DNA of 64,000 nucleotides from a virus. Of the stretch, positions 50,222-56,830 are shown one piece after another; the stretch's first letter is position 1; each line of letters begins with the position of its first letter. The notes beneath the pieces are model-generated. The model was given only the letters and a program-made list of their open reading frames with translations. It was not told the origin of the DNA and did no database searches. The position numbers and the translations under genes were made by a program. Where the stretch lies: the IMG/VR virus record IMGVR_UViG_3300025771_000012, positions 62,001-126,000 of that record; one strand, given 5' to 3'.

Positions 50222-50413
50222 ATGTCTGAAGGAACCCCAAATAGAACACTGGAAAGAATGCGAGTCTTAGAAGAATCTTTGAATAGTGCTCATGATAAAA
50301 TCAATTCACTAGAAATGGCACTCTATCTCGCAAAGAAACAAGAGAAAGAACTCAAAGAAAAAATTGAGAAATTTGAGATGAAACTTCCACCATCACTTTC
50401 GAATTCCCTTTAA
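50222..50413 (+). CDS. Small coiled-coil protein on the plus strand
   Basis: 63 residues: MSEGTPNRTLERMRVLEESL, NSAHDKINSLEMALYLAKKQ, EKELKEKIEKFEMKL. A clean coiled coil. CAGGAG precedes the ATG. It is the only plus-strand gene I accept in the right half and converges on the hydrolase with a 21-base overlap. Function unknown. Confidence 0.65.
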   Translation: MSEGTPNRTLERMRVLEESLNSAHDKINSLEMALYLAKKQEKELKEKIEKFEMKLPPSLSNSL

Positions 50414-51004
50414 ACAATCCGAAATCAAACTGACAGTTCTTTTAGACTGAACAATCTCATAGTGATTACGGTCAATTGCATAATAGTCAACATCATCTCG
50501 ACTCATCATTGATTCCATTGTAACTACGCCATCATTCTTTCCTGCTATTAAAGGAACATCTCCAGTTGTTGTAATCACCTGTTTCCATGGAATTACAATC
50601 TTAATCTTTCGTGACTCTGCGATAAATCGACTGTTGATAAATCGACTGTTAGGAACGATATCTGCAAACAATTGATATTGTGGTGCGATCCATCTTCCCC
50701 AGTTTGCAACTTCTGAACCATTGAAAGGAGTTGCAAGCGAAACCGCAAACGAAGAGTTGTATGCAAATTCTTCCTGTAAATAAATTCCGTAGATGCCTCC
50801 TAGAGAATGCATAATATAAAATAACTTGTCATTAGGACGCATTTGTTCTCTCAACGTTTCCTTTAGAAAGTCTAGGTTCTCTTTTGCAGTTGCATCCTTG
50901 GAATTGTAGTTAAGGTATATTGGATTCTTTGCATTAATGTTCTTTTGAATAAACGCAAAGGTTCTTTCAGTTGCAGTTGCACCGTGAATGTAAACAATTC
51001 TCAT
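50393..51004 (-). CDS. Alpha/beta-hydrolase (lipase/esterase-like)
   Basis: 203 residues. MRIVYIHGATATERTFAFIQ (oxyanion HG), LFYIMHSLGGIYGIYL (nucleophile serine in HSLGG), AGKNDGVVTMESM (Asp) and NHYEIVQSKRT (His) make up the hydrolase triad. The substrate may be a lipid or ester; no signal peptide. A five-residue repeat (NSRFINSRFI) comes from a 15-base in-frame duplication at 50621-50650. Confidence 0.78.
   Translation of the reverse strand: MRIVYIHGATATERTFAFIQKNINAKNPIYLNYNSKDATAKENLDFLKETLREQMRPNDKLFYIMHSLGGIYGIYLQEEFAYNSSFAVSLATPFNGSEVANWGRWIAPQYQLFADIVPNSRFINSRFIAESRKIKIVIPWKQVITTTGDVPLIAGKNDGVVTMESMMSRDDVDYYAIDRNHYEIVQSKRTVSLISDCLKGIRK
50621..50650. repeat. 15-bp perfect tandem duplication, in frame
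   Basis: Two copies of a 15-base unit, starting 50621 and 50636, in the hydrolase gene; they add five residues without a shift. Confidence 0.9.
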
Positions 51005-51303
51005 CTCTCAAACAACTCCCAAAATTTTCCAAGAAGTATTAAAAGACCTCCAAAGAATGACCATACAAATGCTGAACCAAAACCCTCCGAATACCAAAGA
51101 AATGGAATTGCGCCTAACCATACAGTTTTTGCAAGATAACTTTTCCAATTCCAGAGTATGTAAAAGGCTCCATCCCAACTAATCATTTTATCAGGTTTTT
51201 CTGGGCCAAAATCCAGTTTAACTTTAGGTTTATCTTTATTCATCCACCAAACCCACCAAACTATGGGAACAAAAAGTATTAGGAACGCTGTGAGTTCAGA
51301 CAT
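51001..51303 (-). CDS. Tryptophan-rich membrane protein
   Basis: 100 residues with two to three spans (LTAFLILFVPIVWWVWW, KTVWLGAIPFLWYSEGF, FVWSFFGGLLILLGKF). Overlaps the hydrolase start by 4 bases (ATGA). Function unknown. Confidence 0.65.
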   Translation of the reverse strand: MSELTAFLILFVPIVWWVWWMNKDKPKVKLDFGPEKPDKMISWDGAFYILWNWKSYLAKTVWLGAIPFLWYSEGFGSAFVWSFFGGLLILLGKFWELFER

Positions 51304-51307
51304 CGAA

Positions 51308-51493
51308 TTATTCTTTTCCTTCTCTCTGAATACAGATACCCTGCATGTCTAAAGGATAGTATCCTTTTTCTCCACCAGCTGTAATTGCGAGTTGTTCTCT
51401 GTTTGCAAAACATTCATACATTGTATTGTATGTCCCTACGTTTGTTGCGACTACTTCGTTTTCCATTAAGATTATAAACACTAATGTCCACAT
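51308..51493 (-). CDS. Small exported or membrane protein
   Basis: Start at 51493 (MWTLVFIILMENEVVATNVG), which overlaps the stop of the upstream gene as TAATG; the frame to 51514 needs a TTG. 61 residues with an N-terminal signal-like stretch and CFANREQLAITAGGEKG. Two cysteines suggest a disulfide outside the cytoplasm. Function unknown. Confidence 0.62.
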   Translation of the reverse strand: MWTLVFIILMENEVVATNVGTYNTMYECFANREQLAITAGGEKGYYPLDMQGICIQREGKE

Positions 51494-51675
51494 TAATCTT
51501 GTACCTTTCTCCAAGCATCTTCAAATCCCTCTAACCATATCTCCATGTCTTCTCCTGCATAATCATACCAGACTCTCTTAAAATATCCATCTGCAGAATC
51601 CATGATAGTATTATGAGGGGCGTTAAGATGCCCCTTGACTAACCAGAACAGGCGATATGCTTCTTTTTTCTCCAT
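51493..51675 (-). CDS. Small hypothetical protein
   Basis: Start at 51675 (MEKKEAYRLFWLVKGHLNAP); the longer frame begins with TTG in an A-rich stretch. 60 residues, with HNTIMDSADGYFKRVWYDYA and GFEDAWRKVQD. No ribosome-binding site of the usual type is seen. Function unknown. Confidence 0.58.
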   Translation of the reverse strand: MEKKEAYRLFWLVKGHLNAPHNTIMDSADGYFKRVWYDYAGEDMEIWLEGFEDAWRKVQD

Positions 51676-51843
51676 AAAGGTATTTAGATATTTTGCCCTC
51701 AAAAAAAATTTTTGAAAAACACCTTTTAGAAAACTTGCAGACTTTTTAGAGGCGTGTCGGGTGACTATATCATTCCCGCAAGATTTTCTAGGAGTCCCAT
51801 AAATTTAAAGTTACACTCTAAGTATTTTCGAAAGATGACAAAT

Positions 51844-51882
51844 AAAAAAACCCTTAGAGAATCCTTGCAGACTCTCTAAGGG
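51844..51882 (-). terminator. Intrinsic terminator after 51943-52182
   Basis: Minus-strand hairpin with arms CCCTTAGAGA and TCTCTAAGGG followed by TTTTTTT. The 160 bases between it and 51675 hold no gene that I can support. Confidence 0.88.
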
Positions 51883-51942
51883 CAAGTTACCATTATCTAA
51901 GGAGATATTTCAGTCAGTTCCTAATACTACTTAGGTAAAATA

Positions 51943-52182
51943 TCATGCACCAATGGTCAAGTAATAGCCATCAGCACTCACAGTCACATACTCATCTTCA
52001 CTACTCATTATTCTCAATTCACTACCTGTAAAATGAATACAGGCTTCATTCATGATGTCGAAATCCTTTGAGAATATTCTAACATTCTCTATAGGATCTT
52101 TCCAATTCTCCATACCATTTGTCAATTCATCAAAGGCTTCTGACAGAATGGATTGTCTCTGCATATCAAAGACAGTATTCAT
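51943..52182 (-). CDS. Small acidic hypothetical protein
   Basis: 79 residues: MNTVFDMQRQSILSEAFDEL, NEACIHFTGSELRIMSSEDE, YVTVSADGYYLTIGA. A helix followed by a beta-meander. Downstream terminator is strong. No family recognised. Confidence 0.65.
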   Translation of the reverse strand: MNTVFDMQRQSILSEAFDELTNGMENWKDPIENVRIFSKDFDIMNEACIHFTGSELRIMSSEDEYVTVSADGYYLTIGA

Positions 52183-52196
52183 ATCTAACTCTCCTA

Positions 52197-52520
52197 TTAA
52201 CCCATAGTTCTCACTAAGCGTCCAACATCAGAAACTCTCCAGTATTTCTCAGAAGACTTCTTTTTTGTCTTCTTGTCTACAACGGTTTTCATATCCCAAC
52301 CATCAGTATCCCAATAGTCTCCAGTTGAACACCAGTTACGAAAGGCTGAACACTCAGTCTCATTTACCATACATGTGGCAGCTAGAGGACAAGTATCACA
52401 AGGACAAGACTTTACATTCATTGGCCCTAAGATCTCATCAATTCTCTCAGAGAAAACATCAGAGAAACTATCAGGAACACCTTTCATAGCTTCAGCATCT
52501 ATCCATATTTCATGAGTCAT
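52197..52520 (-). CDS. Cysteine-rich (zinc-binding?) protein
   Basis: 107 residues. CPCDTCPLAATCMVNETECS AFRNWC (about 38-63) carries seven cysteines, probably a metal site. The C-terminal YWRVSDVGRLVRT looks helical. Similar Cys-rich proteins occur in marine T4-like phages. Function unknown. Own promoter at 52574-52602. Confidence 0.68.
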   Translation of the reverse strand: MTHEIWIDAEAMKGVPDSFSDVFSERIDEILGPMNVKSCPCDTCPLAATCMVNETECSAFRNWCSTGDYWDTDGWDMKTVVDKKTKKKSSEKYWRVSDVGRLVRTMG

Positions 52521-52573
52521 ACATTTACCTTTCTAAGAACATTTAAATTTATCTGAATCATCATCAGCATAGT

Positions 52574-52602
52574 TAATATAACAGCTTGTCAAGAAGAAGT
52601 CA
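52574..52602 (-). promoter_or_regulatory. Sigma70-type promoter
   Basis: Minus strand TTGACT (52597-52602), 17-base spacer, TATATT (52574-52579); a second TTGACA sits within the spacer. Confidence 0.7.
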
Positions 52603-52642
52603 AGCACTTTTTTAAATTATTTTAAGTTTTTTTTAAGTTTTT

Positions 52643-52840
52643 TTATACAATCCTCACAATGTAAGCGGGTTTACTAGGGTCAAGCTTAATCTCAGGATTA
52701 GTCACTTCTGTCACTACATCCCATATTTCTGCATTCTTCAATGCGTCAAACAAAAACTCAGAAACAACCCCATGTCTTTTGGCCGCACGATCAGCAACAT
52801 ACTCAGAGTAGGTTTCAAAGTCAGTAATATGGTCAGTCAT
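52643..52840 (-). CDS. Small hypothetical protein
   Basis: 65 residues: MTDHITDFETYSEYVADRAA, KRHGVVSEFLFDALKNAEIW, VVTEVTNPEIKLDPSKPAYI. Alpha/beta. AGAGAAAAAA is the only upstream purine stretch. Function unknown. Confidence 0.6.
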   Translation of the reverse strand: MTDHITDFETYSEYVADRAAKRHGVVSEFLFDALKNAEIWDVVTEVTNPEIKLDPSKPAYIVRIV

Positions 52841-52937
52841 TTTTTCTCTCTTTTCTTCATTTTAAAAACATATTATAGAGTACTTTTTGGAATAAAACAA
52901 GCGAAATACTGGAATACATTATATTCCCGTTTTTCAT

Positions 52938-53504
52938 CTATGCAGCTCGTGCGAAGACAAACATCTCCTTCATTCCATCGTATATTTCTTTAGTAGGATG
53001 CCATATTTCACGTTCCTCTTCGTCAATACCAACGACAAAAGGCATACCACGTTTTGACCTAGTATATACTTCAAGATCATTAGATTGAGCAAGATCAAAC
53101 CAAATCTTTCGGCCGCCTTTCGACTGAGCCGTGCCAGCTTGTAAAGTAATTCCCATTTTCTTAATGATATAACGGTAAGCTTTAGCAGCAATACCACGAC
53201 CACCATAACGATGATCAAGCCGAGTCATGTTGATATGGAAAGCATCTTTGAAGCATTCTGTTGATAGGTTGATCTCAAGGACGATTTTAACTCGTTGAGG
53301 ACTTCTTCCATGAACCACGCTGGTATCTACCACTATAACCTCAAGATAGCCTTCAGGATGTTGCATCGAGTTATCAACCCAAACTTGTAGCTTGGAGAAA
53401 GAACCTAAACGAACCCAAGTATCATCATTTGCTTTAGTATCAAAGTATCCTAATGCAAATTTCTTCTTCATGTCAATGCGTTCCAAATCTCTCACTTTTC
53501 CCAT
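52938..53504 (-). CDS. GNAT-like acetyltransferase-fold protein
   Basis: 188 residues. RLDHRYGGRGIAAKAYRYII resembles the GNAT acetyl-CoA loop (R-x-x-G-x-G/A), followed by GITLQAGTAQSKGGRKIWFD. Such N-acetyltransferase-like proteins occur in many tailed phages. Substrate unknown; a protein or small molecule is possible. Own promoter at 53518-53546. Confidence 0.65.
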   Translation of the reverse strand: MGKVRDLERIDMKKKFALGYFDTKANDDTWVRLGSFSKLQVWVDNSMQHPEGYLEVIVVDTSVVHGRSPQRVKIVLEINLSTECFKDAFHINMTRLDHRYGGRGIAAKAYRYIIKKMGITLQAGTAQSKGGRKIWFDLAQSNDLEVYTRSKRGMPFVVGIDEEEREIWHPTKEIYDGMKEMFVFARAA

Positions 53505-53517
53505 TCATTAAAAACAT

Positions 53518-53546
53518 ATTATCGCATGTATGAGGGCAAATGTAAA
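53518..53546 (-). promoter_or_regulatory. Sigma70-type promoter
   Basis: Minus strand TTTACA (53541-53546), 17-base spacer, GATAAT (53518-53523). Confidence 0.72.
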
Positions 53547-53666
53547 GCGCCAAGTACTTGATTTGTAAAGGGTTTTTTTGGAGTCGTAAGTCATTGATTT
53601 GTAAGGGGATTTATATGAAGTTTTTTAAACTTTTTTTAGATTGTTTTGGAATAAGAAAAGAGAGTT

Positions 53667-54062
53667 TTAAGAACTTTTTTTCCAGTTCTTTCGAAATAAC
53701 TTTTCTTCTTGAGCATATGCAGATATCTCCCAAGGCTGTGTCTCGTAGTCACAGGCAGAATAATTGCGGCCTTTGTACATATATCCGTCAACTAATTCCT
53801 TTTTGATAAATTGTTTCGCATGTACCATTTCATGGGCGAGTGTCTGCATCATCTGGTTCATATCCCCAGACTTCCAGATGTCGATATAGACAACTTTCTC
53901 AGTACCCCAACAGAGTCCAAGACAATCATCTAAATCTTTTCGAAAACGGATTTGAATAAGGCGGGAATAATATCGGGAAATACCTAGATCTTTTTCTAGA
54001 TCTTTTACATATTGGTATACTTTTTCAGAGTCTTTAATACGTCCTAATACAATCAGTGCCAT
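53667..54062 (-). CDS. SprT-like zinc metallopeptidase, paralogue 2
   Basis: 131 residues. TLAHEMVHAKQFIKKELV holds the HExxH motif (HEMVH), and YETQPWEISAYAQEEKLF the C-terminal block. Aligned by eye it shares its layout with 47710-48162 (HEMVH-x-KQ-x4-KEL and PWEI-x-A). The N-terminal half differs (LGRIKDSEKVYQYVKDLEKD). A substrate cannot be inferred. Confidence 0.75.
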   Translation of the reverse strand: MALIVLGRIKDSEKVYQYVKDLEKDLGISRYYSRLIQIRFRKDLDDCLGLCWGTEKVVYIDIWKSGDMNQMMQTLAHEMVHAKQFIKKELVDGYMYKGRNYSACDYETQPWEISAYAQEEKLFRKNWKKSS

Positions 54063-54350
54063 ACAGAGAATTCTCTAACCAAACAATATGCATATTTTCG
54101 CATAGCCAGAGTACTATGTCAAGCATTTTCTGAAGTTTTTTTCATGAATTTTTTCGATAATTCTTACAGATATCATCGATTTTCTCTATGATTTGTTTCG
54201 AAACCCTCAGCAGCGAGCAGAAATTTGCTCTGCAGATTTAGACCAAGGGGGTAAATCTTTGTAGCCTTCATATTTCTATGGTTTCTGCAACAGATTCAAT
54301 GGTTTTTTGTGGGTCTTTGTGGGAAACCGTGGGATTTTGGAAGTACTTTT
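54063..54350 (-). other. Non-coding or decayed stretch
   Basis: 288 bases with no gene I can support. A possible degraded frame at 54150-54210 (VSKQIIEKIDDICKNYRKNS) has no start codon and is closed upstream by a TAA. A 32-codon frame at about 54175-54275 lacks a ribosome-binding site. A TTGACA at about 54118-54123 has no good -10. Confidence 0.4.
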
Positions 54351-54479
54351 CTAGTATAATCCGAAGATTCTTGGAAGGCAATTCATAATCAAACAGTGTG
54401 ATACCAGTCCTAAAAGGATTCCAAATGCTAAACATTCTTCTCTACTGCAGTATTCTAAAAACGTTGACAATTTTTCCAT
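54351..54479 (-). CDS. 42-residue membrane protein under a late promoter
   Basis: MEKLSTFLEYCSREECLAFG, ILLGLVSHCLIMNCLPRIFG, LY. One span in the middle and four cysteines. GAGGG precedes the ATG and a TATAAATA late promoter lies 21 bases upstream, which supports expression. Function unknown. Confidence 0.55.
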   Translation of the reverse strand: MEKLSTFLEYCSREECLAFGILLGLVSHCLIMNCLPRIFGLY

Positions 54480-54499
54480 GGCTTTTTCCCTCTGAATTC

Positions 54500-54507
54500 T
54501 ATTTATA
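54500..54507 (-). promoter_or_regulatory. T4-type late promoter
   Basis: TATAAATA on the minus strand, 21 bases before the 42-residue membrane protein. Confidence 0.7.
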
Positions 54508-54613
54508 ACTCTTTCAGATTAACTGCATATATGTCCATGAAAGACTAAAAACGACTATCAGAAAACTCAGTAAACTCAGTAATTCTGTCTTTGTAATGAT
54601 TCGATACATCTCC

Positions 54614-54814
54614 TTATCCTATTGTGTTAATATATCCAGTTCGATTAAATAAATCTGCAGGATTGCACTGTGGCTGACTCCTACAATTTCTTATATTATG
54701 TTCCCATTGTAATGAACTCGGCATCCAGTCAAACTCTGGTAATTCTCTATTAGATTCTGATGAGGTTGTACATGATACCATTATGAGTGGTAAAAATAGG
54801 TATAGTTTTTTCAT
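54614..54814 (-). CDS. Small lipoprotein
   Basis: 66 residues. MKKLYLFLPLIMVSCTTSSE is a lipoprotein signal with the lipobox IMVSC. The mature part (NRELPEFDWMPSSLQWEHNI RNCRSQPQCNPADLF, residues 22-56) carries two cysteines. Phage lipoproteins of this size are often superinfection-exclusion factors or spanin subunits; neither can be decided. AAGGAG lies upstream. Confidence 0.7.
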   Translation of the reverse strand: MKKLYLFLPLIMVSCTTSSESNRELPEFDWMPSSLQWEHNIRNCRSQPQCNPADLFNRTGYINTIG

Positions 54815-54883
54815 AGCATTTCTCCTTGTGAAATATAGAGCATACTACGAAATTACTCTTATTTTAGTTTGATTATAGTTGTG

Positions 54884-55057
54884 TTAAATTGTAACTTCTA
54901 CGAACTTTCTTCGTGATTTACTAAACTGCTTAGAGGGTTTATTAAATCTCAGTAATTCTTTTGTACCTTGTTTAATATATCCTACACATTGTCCATTCTC
55001 AAAAGCATAGATATGATTAGGATATTCCCACTCTGTAATCTCTTTTAGAAATTTCAC
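54884..55057 (-). CDS. 57-residue hypothetical protein from a GTG start
   Basis: MKFLKEITEWEYPNHIYAFE, NGQCVGYIKQGTKELLRFNK, PSKQFSKSRRKFVEV. The GTG overlaps the stop of the upstream gene (GTGA). The strand pattern and C-terminal RKFVE are like small phage proteins I have seen in T4-like genomes. Function unknown. Confidence 0.65.
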   Translation of the reverse strand: MKFLKEITEWEYPNHIYAFENGQCVGYIKQGTKELLRFNKPSKQFSKSRRKFVEVTI

Positions 55058-55230
55058 TTAGTCTCTTCCTTAGAATCTACTGGTTTCTCAGTCACTGTAC
55101 TCAATCGGGCATCGTTATAGACATCTAATGAATCTTTCCTTGACTTTTTAGAATTAAAGATTTTGTCCCAATTATCATCAAATGTTTTTTGATTTACAGA
55201 ACGTGGACGTTGTTTACTTCCTTTACTCAT
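55054..55230 (-). CDS. 58-residue hypothetical protein of a phage-wide family
   Basis: MSKGSKQRPRSVNQKTFDDN, WDKIFNSKKSRKDSLDVYN. The opening MSKGSKQRP...FDDNWDKIF is common in marine T4-like phages; no function is known to me. Overlaps both neighbours by a few bases. Confidence 0.68.
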   Translation of the reverse strand: MSKGSKQRPRSVNQKTFDDNWDKIFNSKKSRKDSLDVYNDARLSTVTEKPVDSKEETK

Positions 55231-55639
55231 TCGATACCTCTATAAATTTACCATCTACAATTTTAAACACACCATCTAGTCCTGTGCTTCGAATGTACTG
55301 TCTACCACCATCAATCATTTTACCATCAATGAAAATACAGTCATGATGACTGCACGAATAGTACCAATGATTGTCTGAGTCTTTTATCATACCAAACTCA
55401 AAGTCTTCTACAATATCAGCATTACAAATCATCATTCTATCGTTCATTCTATCGTTGTATAATCCAAAGTAACGATTACCGAACTCAGGATGTGGTGTAG
55501 ACCTATAGTAAATATCTACCGGCACATCACTTGCACTCAGATCAGTGGTACACACATACTGTACAGGAACACCGTCCTTTTCTGAGTAATGTGATTCTAC
55601 TTTGTCAATGTTAAATACATTTGCATGTTTAATGTCCAT
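55223..55639 (-). CDS. Hypothetical protein
   Basis: 138 residues: MDIKHANVFNIDKVESHYSE, VDIYYRSTPHPEFGNRYFGL, YYSCSHHDCIFIDGKMIDGG. Beta-rich, with a CSHHDC cluster that might bind metal. AAGGAG stands upstream. A 12-base in-frame repeat (55433-55456) doubles NDRM. The promoter and start are duplicated upstream (55625-55745). Function unknown. Confidence 0.68.
   Translation of the reverse strand: MDIKHANVFNIDKVESHYSEKDGVPVQYVCTTDLSASDVPVDIYYRSTPHPEFGNRYFGLYNDRMNDRMMICNADIVEDFEFGMIKDSDNHWYYSCSHHDCIFIDGKMIDGGRQYIRSTGLDGVFKIVDGKFIEVSNE
55433..55456. repeat. 12-bp perfect tandem duplication, in frame
   Basis: CATTCTATCGTT occurs twice in a row and gives NDRMNDRM in the protein at 55223-55639. 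Confidence 0.85.
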
Positions 55640-55745
55640 TAGAACTCCTTGATAACATAAAAAAAAGTAGGAAGTGTAAATATTAATGTTTAATGTCCAT
55701 TAGAACTCCTTGATAACATAAAAAAAGTAGGAAGTGTAAATATTA
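55625..55745. repeat. 61/60-bp tandem duplication over a promoter and gene start
   Basis: Copies 55625-55685 and 55686-55745 differ only in an A run (8 versus 7). Each has AAGGAG and ATG; the outer copy gives only the mini-frame MDIKH before a stop. A possible TTTACA/TGTTAT promoter in the unit has 17-base spacing in one copy and 16 in the other. Confidence 0.92.
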
Positions 55746-55747
55746 TA

Positions 55748-56167
55748 TCAATCATTTAGTTCTCTCTTTGTCGAATATAATGCAGCAGCATTTCTCATGA
55801 TATTAGGATCATCTCTTAGATTACTCATACCAGTATTGCATATATGACAAACCCAAGCAATAAACTTTCCTGTCTTATGACAATGATGCAAGACGAAATC
55901 TTGTCTCCACTTCACATAACCCTTTTCTCTCATATCGTCTACACTATCATGACAGGCAGGACAACGATATGTTCTTATATCTGGTTTTGGATGCAACTTC
56001 TTCAAGATCTTTAATTGACCTTCTGATTTCTTTCTACACTCTTTGCACTTGCTACGAACATATGTCGTATCCATAGCAAATTCATTGAGAGGTTTACTTT
56101 CTCGACATTCACTACATTTCCTACATGCAATCTCTATAGATTCACCAAAAACATCTACGACTTGCAT
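55748..56167 (-). CDS. Endonuclease VII-like (gp49-type) HNH nuclease
   Basis: 139 residues. Zinc pairs CRKCSEC and CKECRKK (about 15-43) and CPACHDSV, then VLHHCHKTGKFIAWVCHICN and TGMSNLRDDPNIM, the His-Asn catalytic core of the endonuclease VII family. T4 gp49 resolves branched DNA before packaging. The N-terminal zinc part resembles phage HNH proteins that cut DNA, so it could also be a homing-type nuclease. Confidence 0.78.
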   Translation of the reverse strand: MQVVDVFGESIEIACRKCSECRESKPLNEFAMDTTYVRSKCKECRKKSEGQLKILKKLHPKPDIRTYRCPACHDSVDDMREKGYVKWRQDFVLHHCHKTGKFIAWVCHICNTGMSNLRDDPNIMRNAAALYSTKRELND

Positions 56168-56548
56168 CTACTCATCATACTTTATTTTTTCATCTTCTGG
56201 AAAGTCTGCAGCATCAACTTGAAAAGAAGGATATCCATACGGCAAACTTCCATCAGAAACTGAATTGAGTTTACTAGGGGCATGATTCCAATCAATCTCT
56301 GCATCCTCTGCACGTTTCCGTAACTCATGGTGTTCTTTGCAGACTGCTTCGAAAGTTGTCCATAACTTCTGAAACTTCACATCATACAATTCTTTAATAC
56401 CAAAGTAACGATTCATTAGTGCATCCTGTACCTTTGAATCCATTCCTTCCCACTCAGGGGAATCTACGAAGTTGGATGTAACGACATCAATATCATCGCA
56501 TACATTCCAACAACTCATTATATCTTGTTCTAAATCAAATATATTCAT
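56168..56548 (-). CDS. Conserved hypothetical protein
   Basis: 126 residues: MNIFDLEQDIMSCWNVCDDI, DALMNRYFGIKELYDVKFQK, LWTTFEAVCKEHHELRKRAE. Helical. The opening MNIFDLEQ-IM-CW is frequent in marine T4-like phages. One base from the nuclease gene. Function unknown. Confidence 0.7.
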   Translation of the reverse strand: MNIFDLEQDIMSCWNVCDDIDVVTSNFVDSPEWEGMDSKVQDALMNRYFGIKELYDVKFQKLWTTFEAVCKEHHELRKRAEDAEIDWNHAPSKLNSVSDGSLPYGYPSFQVDAADFPEDEKIKYDE

Positions 56549-56708
56549 GTTTCATTGCACTCTCTAACTGTTGAAGGTAGATTTCAAACTTCTCAATCAT
56601 TCCTTGTGCAGCATCCACCGCACGTTCATCACCCATTTCTTTGTATGTCTGAATGTTACTTTCACACGCAGCGATATATCCTTGGAGTTCTGAAATCATT
56701 CCTTGCAT
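56535..56708 (-). CDS. Small helical hypothetical protein
   Basis: Start at 56708 (MQGMISELQGYIAACESNIQ); the longer frame to 56771 runs through a consensus promoter and is not likely. 57 residues, with AAQGMIEKFEIYLQQLESAM. A two-helix protein. Function unknown. Confidence 0.6.
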   Translation of the reverse strand: MQGMISELQGYIAACESNIQTYKEMGDERAVDAAQGMIEKFEIYLQQLESAMKHEYI

Positions 56709-56738
56709 TTTTCGATCTTTCTTTGTTACTACTCTCTT

Positions 56739-56767
56739 ATTATAGAGAAAGTACTTCACAATGTCAA
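56739..56767 (-). promoter_or_regulatory. Perfect sigma70-type promoter
   Basis: Minus strand TTGACA (56762-56767), 17-base spacer, TATAAT (56739-56744). It drives the group ending with the endonuclease VII-like gene. Confidence 0.88.
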
Positions 56768-56830
56768 GCACTTTCTCGTAGTTTAAGGAATAAAATTTTA
56801 CGGGCGTAACCGCAGGGCGGTCACAGGCGG

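Noticed and set aside
54150-54275. Small gene at 54150-54275
   Set aside because: The better-looking peptide end (VSKQIIEKIDDICKNYRKNS) has no start codon and the 32-codon alternative has no ribosome-binding site; recorded as decayed or non-coding.
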